DNA of 58,875 nucleotides. Source: Kurthia sibirica. Its GTDB lineage: Bacteria > Bacillota > Bacilli > Bacillales_A > Planococcaceae. The position numbers and the translations under genes are program-made. Positions 48,132 through 56,936 of the stretch are shown in pieces (within the stretch, counting starts at the first letter, position 1; each line of letters starts with the position of its first letter). The notes beneath the pieces were generated by a model. It was not told where the DNA came from, made no database searches, and saw only the letters and a program-made list of their open reading frames with translations. The DNA lies in NCBI RefSeq assembly GCF_003143975.1, contig NZ_QFVR01000023.1, forward strand, positions 1-58,875. The letters are read 5' to 3'.

Positions 48132-50051
48132 ATGTTAGCTTTTCTTCAAAAAATTGGGAAATCATTAATGTTTCCAATTGCAACTTTACCTGCCGCAGCT
48201 TTATTAGTGCGCCTGGGTGCTGAAGATTTTTTCAACTGGCCTGTAATGGCCGCCGCTGGTGATGTGATTTTAGGCAATCTACCATTGATCTTTGCAATTG
48301 GTATTGCAATGGGATTTGCTTTTGATAGTGGCGGTGGTGCTGCCTTGGCTGGTGCAGTGGCACATATTGTTTTGACAGGTGTTCTTTTAAGTATTGATAA
48401 GGATATCAAGATGAATGTATTTGGCGGTGTAATCGCCGGTGTAATTGCTGGACTCTTATACAATAAATTTTACAATGTGAAATTTCCAGAATGGTTATCT
48501 TTCTTTGGTGGAAGGCGATTTGTGCCAATCATAACTGCAGTCGTTATGATGTTAGTAGGTTGGCTCTTTGGTTACGCATGGCCGCCAGTTCAGGGTTGGA
48601 TTAACGACGCTGGTAACTGGGCGATTGATCATGGCTCAATTGGAGTGGGGGTTTATGGTTTCTTAAATAGACTACTCATTCCTGTGGGACTACACCATGT
48701 AATTAATACCGTTGTGTGGTTTGATTTCGGTTCATTTACTACGTCAGATGGCACAGTCGTAAAAGGCGAGATTAACCGTTTCTTAAAAGGCGACCCAACA
48801 GCTGGTCCCTTTTTATCAGGTTTCTTCCCAATTATGATGTTTGGTCTTCCGGCAGCATGTTTAGCGATGTATATGACTGCTAAAAAAGAGAAAAAAGCGT
48901 TGGTTGGTGGTATGTTTGTATCAATCGCTTTAACAGCGTTTATCACAGGGGTAACAGAACCAATTGAATTTTCATTTATGTTCTTATCTCCGGTGTTATT
49001 TTTCGTGCATGCTGTATTGACTGGATTGTCGTTGATGGCTGCTAATTGGCTTGGTATCCATGACGGCTTTGGCTTCTCGGCAGGTTTGATTGATTATGTA
49101 CTGAATTTTGGTATAGCTACAAAACCATTACTGCTCATACCATTAGGTTTAGTCGTAGGTGCAATTTACTTTGCGATCTTTTACTTCATGATTATTAAAT
49201 TCGATCTTAAAACACCTGGTCGAGAAGATGATGATGAAGATGAGGATGGTTCTACACCTTTAACTGGTTCAACAGATGAGGTATTAGATGCAAAAGCGTA
49301 TCATATAATTGAAGGTTTAGGTGGCAAGGAAAATATTAAGCGTATTGATTACTGTACAACGAGATTGCGTTTAGATGTTAAAGATTCCACAATTATTGAT
49401 GAAAAGAAATTAAAAAAATATGGTGCACGTGGTGTCATGAAAATTTCGAAAACGAATGCACAAGTAATCATCGGAACATCTGTTGAATTTTTAGCAGAAG
49501 CGATGAAAGTACGACTGGATAATGGCAATCCACCGTTGAAATCAGATGTTTCTGCAGAGGACATTAAAAGTGAAGACGATGTATTATCAGGTGCATTTAT
49601 ACCAGCGGACTTTACGATGCCAGTAACAGGAGAAATTATTCCTTTAACAGATGTGCCAGATAAAGCCTTCTCTGAAGGAATGATGGGTCCCGGTTTTGGT
49701 ATTCAAATTGAAGATGGTGTCATTACATCACCAATAGATGGTAAAGTAGTGATGATTTTCCCTTCGAAACATGCGATTGGGCTAGTTTCTGATAGTGGTT
49801 TAGAAGTATTAATTCATATCGGTTTAGATACGGTAAAATTAGATGGGCAAGGATTTGAAACAGTAGTCGAAACGGATCAACTTGTACAACGTGGAGACGT
49901 ATTAATAAAAGTTGACTTGGACTATGTTTCAGCAAATGTACCATCATTAGTTACACCGATCATATTAACTAATTCTCAAGGCAAAGAGGTTACTTTATTG
50001 AAAACTGGTCACCAAGAGGCCGGTACTGCAAATATTATTGATGTAAAATAA
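48132..50051 (+). CDS. nagE: PTS N-acetylglucosamine-specific enzyme IICBA
   Basis: Membrane transporter of 639 residues that imports and phosphorylates GlcNAc. The IIC domain (about 1-370) has about ten helices and GlcNAc/glucose-family motifs such as TGVTEPIEFSFMF. The IIB domain has the phosphorylated Cys408 in RIDYCTTRLRLDV. The IIA domain (about 490-639) has the active His562 in EVLIHIGLDTVKL and the secondary His region SKHAIG. The linker is acidic (DDDEDEDG). I chose the ATG at 48132 after AAAGGGAGTG; it gives the standard N-terminus MLAFLQKIGKSLMFPIATLP. First gene of the operon. Confidence 0.95.
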   Translation: MLAFLQKIGKSLMFPIATLPAAALLVRLGAEDFFNWPVMAAAGDVILGNLPLIFAIGIAMGFAFDSGGGAALAGAVAHIVLTGVLLSIDKDIKMNVFGGVIAGVIAGLLYNKFYNVKFPEWLSFFGGRRFVPIITAVVMMLVGWLFGYAWPPVQGWINDAGNWAIDHGSIGVGVYGFLNRLLIPVGLHHVINTVVWFDFGSFTTSDGTVVKGEINRFLKGDPTAGPFLSGFFPIMMFGLPAACLAMYMTAKKEKKALVGGMFVSIALTAFITGVTEPIEFSFMFLSPVLFFVHAVLTGLSLMAANWLGIHDGFGFSAGLIDYVLNFGIATKPLLLIPLGLVVGAIYFAIFYFMIIKFDLKTPGREDDDEDEDGSTPLTGSTDEVLDAKAYHIIEGLGGKENIKRIDYCTTRLRLDVKDSTIIDEKKLKKYGARGVMKISKTNAQVIIGTSVEFLAEAMKVRLDNGNPPLKSDVSAEDIKSEDDVLSGAFIPADFTMPVTGEIIPLTDVPDKAFSEGMMGPGFGIQIEDGVITSPIDGKVVMIFPSKHAIGLVSDSGLEVLIHIGLDTVKLDGQGFETVVETDQLVQRGDVLIKVDLDYVSANVPSLVTPIILTNSQGKEVTLLKTGHQEAGTANIIDVK

Positions 50052-50060
50052 TGATTGTTT

Positions 50061-50104
50061 AAATGATTGCTGGGCGAGCAGTCGCCCGTCCAGTTAAATC
50101 ATTT
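50061..50104 (+). other. Intercistronic hairpin between nagE and nagA
   Basis: Outer arms aaatgatt / aatcattt, then ctgg / ccag and gggcga / tcgccc, form a long imperfect hairpin with loop gcag. No T-run follows, so it is more likely an mRNA-stability or processing element than a terminator. It ends 9 bases before the nagA ribosome-binding site. Confidence 0.7.
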
Positions 50105-50123
50105 ACATCTTTGGAGGCGTTTG

Positions 50124-51281
50124 ATGATGGCTAATTCAATAAAAATACACAATATAACAATTATTAATGCAAGAAATCGCTTATTAAATCATGATGTGAT
50201 GGTACAAGATGGTAAGATCACTGCCATTGCACCAACTATACACCAACAAGCGGATCGAGTAATTGATGGTACAAACCAACTCCTGTTTCCTGGATTTATT
50301 GATATGCATATTCATGGTTCTGCGGGTGTAGATGTGATGGATGCAACGCAAGAAGCACTGCATAAAATGTCGAAATCTTTAGTGAAAGAGGGCGTAACAT
50401 CTTTTTTAGCAACGACAATGACACAGAAAATCGAAGCGATTGAAGCGACGCTAGAAACGATTGCTAACTTTGAAAATAATGAGGATGAAGCACAATTAGT
50501 TGGCGTACATGTCGAAGGTCCATTTATCTCGAAAAACAGGGCCGGTGCACAGCCATTAGATTATATTATTGCACCAACAGGTGAATTATTAAGCAGATGG
50601 CAGCAATTAAGTGGTCATTTATTGAAAGAAATTACAGTAGCACCGGAAGTGGAAAATGGATTTGAATTTGTAAAAATGGCAGCAGATGCAGGGATAGTGG
50701 TTTCCATTGGCCATTCGGATGCAACTTTTGAAGAAGTTGAAAAAGCAGTGATTTTGGGTGCGTCTCAAGGTACACATCTTTACAATCAAATGCGTCCTTT
50801 TCATCATAGAGAGCCTGGAGTTGTTGGAGCTTCACTCGTATTGGATGATATTAAAACTGAAATGATTGTCGATTTCATTCATAGTCATGAAAAATCAGTG
50901 GCATTGGCTTTTAAATGTAAGGGGCCAGAAAATATTATTTTAATAACAGATGCGATGCGAGCAAAAGGTGTACCTTTTGGGGATTATGATTTAGGTGGAC
51001 AAATGGTTCATGTTACACAATCGGGTGCTCATTTGCCAAACGGTGCCTTAGCTGGTAGTGTTTTAACGATGGATCTGGCTGTGCGTAATATGCAAAAAGC
51101 GACAGGGTGTACATTGGAAAATTTAGTAGCTATGTCATCTACAAACGCTGCTAATCAGTTGAAAATGTCATCAAAAGGACGTATAGAAACGAATGCGGAT
51201 GCAGATATGCTAATATTGTCCCAAGATTTGACTATACAAATGACGATAAAAAAAGGTAAAGTAATTTATAGTAACGAGTAA
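50124..51281 (+). CDS. nagA: N-acetylglucosamine-6-phosphate deacetylase
   Basis: Amidohydrolase of 385 residues that converts GlcNAc-6-P to GlcN-6-P and acetate. Motifs are PGFIDMHIHG (metal ligands), HVEGPF (about 131-136, metal-binding Glu), IGHSDA and the catalytic Asp in ITDAMRAKG (about 274-282). The start is the ATG at 50124 with GGAGG 6 bases upstream; 50127 is also possible. It is in operon with nagE and nagR. Confidence 0.97.
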   Translation: MMANSIKIHNITIINARNRLLNHDVMVQDGKITAIAPTIHQQADRVIDGTNQLLFPGFIDMHIHGSAGVDVMDATQEALHKMSKSLVKEGVTSFLATTMTQKIEAIEATLETIANFENNEDEAQLVGVHVEGPFISKNRAGAQPLDYIIAPTGELLSRWQQLSGHLLKEITVAPEVENGFEFVKMAADAGIVVSIGHSDATFEEVEKAVILGASQGTHLYNQMRPFHHREPGVVGASLVLDDIKTEMIVDFIHSHEKSVALAFKCKGPENIILITDAMRAKGVPFGDYDLGGQMVHVTQSGAHLPNGALAGSVLTMDLAVRNMQKATGCTLENLVAMSSTNAANQLKMSSKGRIETNADADMLILSQDLTIQMTIKKGKVIYSNE

Positions 51282-51302
51282 AAAAAGGATAGGTGAATTC
51301 AA

Positions 51303-52025
51303 TTGGTCAATAAAAACTCACATGTGCCAATTTATATTCAAATTGAAGAAGCACTAAAGCAGAGTATTTTTCTCGGTGAGTACCAGGTTGGCGAAGCAAT
51401 TCCATCGGAGCGTGATTTATCTAACCGTTTTAACGTAAGTAGAATGACGGTTAGACAGGCAATCACGAATCTGGTGTCGAATGGTATGCTTTTTAGAGAG
51501 AAAGGGCGTGGAACTTTTGTTTCAACGCCAAAGCTTGAACAGCCTTTGAATGGTTTGACAAGTTTTACAGAAGATATGCGTGCACGTGGCATGACACCAA
51601 GTAGTAAAATCATCAAATTTGAAATACAAATACCACCATTTGATGTCGCGAGAGAGCTTATGATGGAAGAAGGCGAAAAAGTTTATTTTATGGTGCGTAT
51701 TCGCAACGCAGATAATAAGCCAATGGCGATCGAAAGAACATACATACCAGTAGCTGTTTTCCCGGATTTAAATGCCAAGCTTTTGAGTGGATCATTGTAT
51801 CGGTTAGTTGAAGAACAATATGGTTTGACAATAGGTAATGCGATTCAACAAATGGAAGCATCCCATGTTGCGAAGGAAGATAGCAAATATTTGTTGTTGG
51901 AACCAACAGCTGTTGTCCTCATTATTAAACGGACTAGTTTTTTATCCGATGGGAAACCATTTGAATTAGTGCGTTCCGCTTATCGAGCAGATCGTTATAA
52001 ATTTATTAGTGAAATTCAGAGGTGA
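51303..52025 (+). CDS. nagR: GntR-family transcriptional regulator NagR (YvoA-like)
   Basis: HutC-subfamily repressor of 240 residues. The N-terminal winged helix (IPSERDLSNRFNVSRMTVRQAITNL, about 34-58) and the signature FREKGRGTFVS are followed by the UTRA effector domain (about 95-235), which in YvoA binds GlcN-6-P or GlcNAc-6-P. It probably binds the operator at 48086-48107. The start is TTG, about 8 bases after AGGATAGGTG. Confidence 0.93.
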   Translation: MVNKNSHVPIYIQIEEALKQSIFLGEYQVGEAIPSERDLSNRFNVSRMTVRQAITNLVSNGMLFREKGRGTFVSTPKLEQPLNGLTSFTEDMRARGMTPSSKIIKFEIQIPPFDVARELMMEEGEKVYFMVRIRNADNKPMAIERTYIPVAVFPDLNAKLLSGSLYRLVEEQYGLTIGNAIQQMEASHVAKEDSKYLLLEPTAVVLIIKRTSFLSDGKPFELVRSAYRADRYKFISEIQR

Positions 52026-52029
52026 TTAT

Positions 52030-52746
52030 ATGTCGTATTTGAGTAAGGTACAAGAAATTTTAGCAACGATTGAACAACAAGAAGAAAATGCGATTGCAGC
52101 CGCCGCCAATATGATTTTTAATAACATAGAAGCGGGTGGTATATTGCAGCTATTTGGCAGTGGTCATTCGCAGCTATTGGCACAAGAAGCCTACTATCGA
52201 GCAGGTGGTCTCGTACCAGCAAAACCCATTTCTATTGAGGCACTCATGCTACATAAAGGGGCATTAACCTCTTCAAAAAATGAAAAAGATCCAACGATTA
52301 TTCAGGCGAATCTTCAACATATTCAGTTGGAAAAAAATGATGTCTTAATCGTTATTTCTACTAGTGGTAGAAACACTGTACCTGTGGATATTGCTTTATT
52401 AGCAAAAAAACAGGGTATACCAGTTATAGCAATTCAATCATTAAAATATATTGACCAGCCATCTAAGCATGCTTCCAATAAACGTTTAGAGGAAGTTGTA
52501 GACCTTGTCTTGAACACACATGCACCAGTTGGTGATGGTTTGATTGAACAGCATAATTTACAATATGGCCCCGTATCTACTATTGCAGGAGCCGCCATCT
52601 TAAATGAAGTGTTAGTACGCGTTGTGACACTTATGCAACAAACAAATTCTTCTACTCCTGTTTTTAGCAGCAGCAATGTTGAAAACAGTAGCACTTCCAA
52701 TGAAGTGTTTATAGAAAAATACAAGCATCGCATTAATTTTAACTAA
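52030..52746 (+). CDS. SIS-domain sugar-phosphate protein (UPF0309 family)
   Basis: Protein of 238 residues with the SIS fold that binds phosphosugars. GSGHSQLLAQEAYYRAGG (about 44-61) and VISTSGRNTVPVDIA (about 104-118) are the phosphosugar-binding segments. It resembles UPF0309 proteins annotated as phosphoheptose-isomerase-like or etherases. It occupies the position where nagB (GlcN-6-P deaminase) would be expected in a nag operon. A serine/asparagine-rich low-complexity stretch (about 205-221) is present. I chose the ATG at 52030; its ribosome-binding site GAGGTGA overlaps the nagR stop. Confidence 0.87.
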   Translation: MSYLSKVQEILATIEQQEENAIAAAANMIFNNIEAGGILQLFGSGHSQLLAQEAYYRAGGLVPAKPISIEALMLHKGALTSSKNEKDPTIIQANLQHIQLEKNDVLIVISTSGRNTVPVDIALLAKKQGIPVIAIQSLKYIDQPSKHASNKRLEEVVDLVLNTHAPVGDGLIEQHNLQYGPVSTIAGAAILNEVLVRVVTLMQQTNSSTPVFSSSNVENSSTSNEVFIEKYKHRINFN

Positions 52747-52761
52747 TCGGAGGTTTTATTC

Positions 52762-53031
52762 ATGGAAAAACAATTCAAAATTACAAGCCCAGAGGGACTA
52801 CATGCAAGACCATGTACATTACTTGTAGCGGCAGTAACACCATTTTCATCAGATGTAAAAATTTCTTATAATGACAGAGCAGTCAACTTAAAATCTATTA
52901 TGGGTGTAATGGCTCTTGGTATTCCAACAGGTGCAAATATCACTATTTCTGCAGAAGGTGCTGATGCAGAAGCAGCAATTGAAAAAGCAGCGAGTGTTAT
53001 TTCAAACGAAAATATCGGCGAAGAGGCTTAA
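52762..53031 (+). CDS. ptsH: Phosphocarrier protein HPr
   Basis: Protein of 89 residues. The phosphorylation site is His14 in EGLHARP (equivalent to the usual His15), and Ser45 in NLKSIMGVM is the HPr-kinase site (usual Ser46), so it can also serve catabolite repression with CcpA. CGGAGGT precedes the ATG. It is embedded in the nag operon, unlike the ptsGHI operon of B. subtilis. Confidence 0.98.
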   Translation: MEKQFKITSPEGLHARPCTLLVAAVTPFSSDVKISYNDRAVNLKSIMGVMALGIPTGANITISAEGADAEAAIEKAASVISNENIGEEA

Positions 53032-53032
53032 T

Positions 53033-54739
53033 ATGGTGGAAATCAGAGGGATTGGCGTTTCAAATGGTATAGCTATCGCACCAGCCTACCGCTTAGTGGA
53101 ACCAGATTTATCGTTTGAAAAAATTCAAATTTCAGATACTGCTGCAGAGAAAGAACGTTTTCGTGCAGCAATAACATCAGCAAAAGGCGACTTAGAAATT
53201 GTTCGAGATCGTGCTACTGAAAAATTTGGTGCCGAACACTCAGCGATTTTCGAAGCCCATTTACTTGTATTACAAGATCCAGAAATGTCTGCATCTATTG
53301 AAGCAAAAATAGATGAAGGTGTAAATGCAGAGGCAGCATTAGAAGAAATATCTTCCAATTTCGTCGCTATTTTTGAAGCGATGGATAATGATTATATGAA
53401 AGAGCGTGCATCTGATATACGCGATGTTTCTCAACGCATTTTAGAGAAATTGTTACATGTTGAAACAATGGATTTAACAACGATTGATACGAATGTTATT
53501 ATTGTAGCGCATGATTTGACGCCTTCAATGACTGCACAGCTTAATAAGGAATTCGTCCAGGGCTTTGTGACGAATATTGGCGGACGTACATCGCATTCAG
53601 CCATATTAGCTCGTAATATACAAATTCCTGCAGTTGTCGGTACGTCGACCGCTACAGAACAGGCTCACAAGGATGACCTAGTCATTTTGGATGGTGCTAA
53701 AGGAATTGTTATTATTTCTCCAACCGCAGAAGAAATAGCAAAATATGAGGCGCTACAGCTTGAATTTGAGGCGCATCAACAAGCGTTACGACCTTTCGTT
53801 GATAAGGAAAGCATCGATGCGGAAGGGCATCATGTAGAGTTGGCTGGTAATATTGGTCGTCCTGAAGATGTGGAGCTTGTCGTAGCAAATGGAGCAGATG
53901 GTGTTGGGCTATTTCGTACGGAGTTTTTGTATATGGACCGAAATAGCTTCCCAACGGAAGAAGAACAATATGAATCGTATAAAACGGTCTTAGAAAAAAT
54001 GGGAGACAAACCGACTGTCGTACGCACGCTTGATATCGGCGGTGATAAGGAATTAAGTTATTTAAAACTTCCTGAGGAAATGAATCCATTTTTAGGCTAT
54101 CGAGCAATTCGACTTTGCCTTGATGATAAAGAATTATTCCGCGTTCAAATGAGAGCATTACTTCGTGCGAGTGTGTTTGGTAATTTGAAAGTAATGTTTC
54201 CTATGATTGCGACATTGGATGAATTCCGAGAAGCGAAAGCCTTCTTATTAGAAGTAAAAGAGCAGTTATTATCAGAAGGGCAAGCAGTAGCGGAGCATAT
54301 TGAAGTGGGAATGATGGTAGAGATACCGTCAGCAGCGGTTATTGCAGACTTATTTGCCAAAGAAGCTGATTTCTTATCGATTGGCACGAATGATTTAATT
54401 CAATATACTTTAGCTGCAGATCGTATGAATGAGAAAGTTTCTTATTTATATCAACCCTACCACCCAGCCGTTTTACGTCTTATCAAAATGGTTGTTGATG
54501 CAGGTCACGCAAATGGACGTTGGGTAGGTATGTGTGGTGAAATGGCGGGTGATGCAGTTGCGATTCCAATACTACACGCCTTTGGATTAGATGAATTCTC
54601 TATGAGTGCCTCTTCTATTCTTCCAGCCAGAGCACAACTAGCACAACTATCTCAAAGTGCATTAGCACAGCACACAGATAGCATTCTCAGCTTATCAACG
54701 GCTGCTGAAGTAGAAGCCTATGTCGCTGAAAATTTTTAA
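53033..54739 (+). CDS. ptsI: Phosphoenolpyruvate-protein phosphotransferase, PTS enzyme I
   Basis: Cytosolic PTS enzyme of 568 residues that passes phosphate from PEP to HPr. It begins [18 protein letters not shown]; the active-site His188 is in [15 protein letters not shown]. The C-terminal PEP-binding barrel contains [29 protein letters not shown] and the MCGEMAGD motif. The start is the ATG one base after the ptsH stop, with GAGG 6 bases upstream; the longer frame would overlap ptsH. Confidence 0.98.
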   Translation: MVEIRGIGVSNGIAIAPAYRLVEPDLSFEKIQISDTAAEKERFRAAITSAKGDLEIVRDRATEKFGAEHSAIFEAHLLVLQDPEMSASIEAKIDEGVNAEAALEEISSNFVAIFEAMDNDYMKERASDIRDVSQRILEKLLHVETMDLTTIDTNVIIVAHDLTPSMTAQLNKEFVQGFVTNIGGRTSHSAILARNIQIPAVVGTSTATEQAHKDDLVILDGAKGIVIISPTAEEIAKYEALQLEFEAHQQALRPFVDKESIDAEGHHVELAGNIGRPEDVELVVANGADGVGLFRTEFLYMDRNSFPTEEEQYESYKTVLEKMGDKPTVVRTLDIGGDKELSYLKLPEEMNPFLGYRAIRLCLDDKELFRVQMRALLRASVFGNLKVMFPMIATLDEFREAKAFLLEVKEQLLSEGQAVAEHIEVGMMVEIPSAAVIADLFAKEADFLSIGTNDLIQYTLAADRMNEKVSYLYQPYHPAVLRLIKMVVDAGHANGRWVGMCGEMAGDAVAIPILHAFGLDEFSMSASSILPARAQLAQLSQSALAQHTDSILSLSTAAEVEAYVAENF

Positions 54740-54748
54740 TAAATAAAT

Positions 54749-54836
54749 AAGTCCTCCCTATACAACGAATAATTGCGTGTTGAAAACATCGACTGTTTTT
54801 CACATCCATTTACCGTTGTTTAGAGAGGCTTTTTTT
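54749..54836 (+). terminator. Terminator of the nag-pts operon
   Basis: The arms agtcctccctatacaacg and cgttgtttagagaggct, with small mismatches, close a long hairpin and are followed by eight T residues. Confidence 0.8.
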
Positions 54837-54858
54837 ACGAATATAAGGGGGAAGCAAT

Positions 54859-56034
54859 ATGGATATTAGACAGGTCGTAGCAACGGAATATGAAGAAGTA
54901 GAACAGTTAAGAGAGTATAGTTTTAGTAGTGTGTATAACGCTGAAAAATTGAAGGATTTTCAATATTGGATGCAGCATAGTGCAACATTAGGCAGTTTCG
55001 TTGATGGGAAATTAGTAGGGCAAATTCTTGTTTTACCTCTGAATCTAACGATGCGAGGGCAAAATTTTAATATGGGTGGTATTGGATTTGTGGCTACCTA
55101 TCCAGAATATCGCAATCAAGGGATTATGAAAAAGCTGATGATCTATGCTTTGGAGACAATGCGTGAAAATAAACAAAATATCTCAGTACTTGCACCTTAC
55201 TCTGTATCTTTTTATCATTATTTTGGCTGGTCATTATTTAATGATGTGCTTCGTTTTGATATATCACCAGCGAATTTCCCTCGATTGGGTAAAAAAGTAG
55301 ATAGGATAAAAAGAACTAGTTTTAAACATAAAGATGTACAACTATTTGAAGACATTAAAAACTATCACAATGAGGTTGTCGCAAAAAATCCTGGAGCTAT
55401 GATACGTGATCACGCATGGTGGAATCGTATTGAAGCACGTCAACCATATGCTCATTTTGCAGCAGTCTTTAATGATGAACAGGAAGTTATTGGCTATATT
55501 CGATATGAAATTATTGGATTGACATTTACGATTGAAGATTTTTATGCAACAAATTACGCAGCAGAAGCAGCTATATGGCGTTTTGTAGTCGCTCATGAAG
55601 CTAGTATTAATCGTATAACAGGTATTTGTCATGCTACTATGAAGGTGGGTATAACACTCCCAGAACCACAATTTACCCAACAGATTAAACAGGAAACAAT
55701 GTTGAGAATTGTCGATGTAGCGGCATTTTTCACTGATTTTTTATGGCAGCAAGATGATCTATCATTGTATATGTCAGTTAGCGATCCATTTGCACAGTGG
55801 AATAATGGTATTTTCCACGTCACATCAAATGGCGTGACAATTGTAGATGAAGCCACATTAAAAGAACAACCAATTGTTGAATTAACGATTAATACAGTCG
55901 CATTACTAGTTAGTGGTTATGCTAGTGTGCAACAGTTACGTTATTATGATTTACTTCAAATGACTGATGAGACAGCGAATCAGTGGGATAAAGCGTTTCC
56001 AACACAAGCCAGTTTTTTTAATGAATATTTTTAA
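54859..56034 (+). CDS. GNAT-family acetyltransferase, Eis-like
   Basis: Protein of 391 residues. The N-terminal GNAT fold has the acetyl-CoA motif GFVATYPEYRNQGIMKKLM (about 76-94). A second GNAT-like domain and a C-terminal SCP2-type sterol-carrier fold (about 290-391, TINTVALLVSGY) complete the layout of the Eis family. Eis enzymes acetylate aminoglycosides or protein lysines in actinobacteria; roles in Bacillales are mostly unknown. A GGGGGA precedes the ATG. It has no operon partners. Confidence 0.88.
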   Translation: MDIRQVVATEYEEVEQLREYSFSSVYNAEKLKDFQYWMQHSATLGSFVDGKLVGQILVLPLNLTMRGQNFNMGGIGFVATYPEYRNQGIMKKLMIYALETMRENKQNISVLAPYSVSFYHYFGWSLFNDVLRFDISPANFPRLGKKVDRIKRTSFKHKDVQLFEDIKNYHNEVVAKNPGAMIRDHAWWNRIEARQPYAHFAAVFNDEQEVIGYIRYEIIGLTFTIEDFYATNYAAEAAIWRFVVAHEASINRITGICHATMKVGITLPEPQFTQQIKQETMLRIVDVAAFFTDFLWQQDDLSLYMSVSDPFAQWNNGIFHVTSNGVTIVDEATLKEQPIVELTINTVALLVSGYASVQQLRYYDLLQMTDETANQWDKAFPTQASFFNEYF

Positions 56035-56150
56035 AAAAATTTAAAAAAATTGCACTATACCACTTCAAAGAATAACTATAGTTCAACGGTTTTCTATTAT
56101 ATACCGCAGATAAAATAGAAAAGAATAGGGATAAAAAAACAAAAAATCTA

Positions 56151-56199
56151 TTGTGGTATATACCAATAGATGCTATATTTTAGTTAGAAAACGATTACA
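56151..56199 (+). promoter_or_regulatory. Promoter, GntR/HutC-type operator and cre site of the cellobiose-class PTS operon
   Basis: The -35 TTGTGG (56151-56156) and -10 TATATT (56174-56179) are 17 bases apart. The palindrome TGGTATATACCA (56154-56165) overlaps the -35 and contains GTATATAC, matching GTMTAKAC. The sequence AGAAAACGATTACA (56186-56199) fits the CcpA cre consensus at 12 of 14 positions and covers +1. So both specific repression and carbon catabolite repression are indicated. Confidence 0.75.
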
Positions 56200-56219
56200 T
56201 TCTAAAGGAGAGATCAACT

Positions 56220-56531
56220 ATGAAGACGATTATGTTAGTTTGTGTGGCAGGAATGAGCACGAGTTTACTCGTAACAAAAATGCAGAAGGCGGCTCAAAGT
56301 CAAAATGTCGATGCTGATATTTTCGCAATTGCAGAAAATGAAGTGGATCGTACTCTAGCATCAAAAAATATCGATGTATTATTACTAGGTCCACAAGTAA
56401 GATATTTAAAATCTTCTTTTGATAAAAAATATGCGAATAGCGATTTCCCAATCGATGTTATCAATATGTCAGATTATGGCATGATGAATGGCGAGAACGT
56501 TTTGAAGCAAGCATTGGCTTTAGCGAAATAA
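56220..56531 (+). CDS. celA: PTS lactose/cellobiose-family enzyme IIB
   Basis: Protein of 103 residues. The phosphorylated Cys8 lies in MLVCVAGMSTSLLVTKM, the typical IIB-Cel N-terminus. LLLGPQVRYL (about 59-68) is also conserved. First gene of the cel operon, read after the operator/cre region. AAGGAGAG precedes the ATG. Confidence 0.94.
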   Translation: MKTIMLVCVAGMSTSLLVTKMQKAAQSQNVDADIFAIAENEVDRTLASKNIDVLLLGPQVRYLKSSFDKKYANSDFPIDVINMSDYGMMNGENVLKQALALAK

Positions 56532-56543
56532 GGAGGTAATTTT

Positions 56544-56864
56544 GTGGAAGATGAACAATTAATGCAAGCAGTCATGGGATTAATTATCCATGCGGGGAAT
56601 GCAAAAAGTGAATGTATGATTGCAATAGGTCATGCAAAAATTGGGGAACTTCAAGAAGCACAAGACAAGATTGATGCTGCAAATGAAGCATTAATCGAAG
56701 CGCATCACGCTCAAACGTCATTATTGACAAGCGAAGCTCGTGGTGAGAACGTACAACCAACATTAATGTTAATACATGCACAAGATCACTTGATGAACGC
56801 TATCACATTTAGAGATTTAGCGAAAGAAGTTATCGAGCTGTATAGTCGCATTGATGCAAAATAA
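56544..56864 (+). CDS. celC: PTS lactose/cellobiose-family enzyme IIA
   Basis: All-helical protein of 106 residues. The active-site His is in ALIEAHHAQTSLLT (about 49-62), and VQPTLMLIHAQDHLMN (about 72-87) is the conserved second half. The start is GTG, 7 bases after AGGAGGT. Confidence 0.93.
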   Translation: MEDEQLMQAVMGLIIHAGNAKSECMIAIGHAKIGELQEAQDKIDAANEALIEAHHAQTSLLTSEARGENVQPTLMLIHAQDHLMNAITFRDLAKEVIELYSRIDAK

Positions 56865-56936
56865 ATAGTTTGAATGTTCGAAATATTGGTTGATTTTTCG
56901 AAGTAGCACTTATTTAGACAAAGGGGAGTGTTGACA

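Noticed and set aside
53712-54158. 148-codon minus-strand frame inside ptsI
   Set aside because: It lies wholly antisense to a well-conserved gene, has no ribosome-binding site and no recognisable protein features.
56865-56936. Terminator between celC and celB
   Set aside because: Only a short ttcgaa-type inverted repeat is present with no T-run, and celB has its own ribosome-binding site in the same operon.
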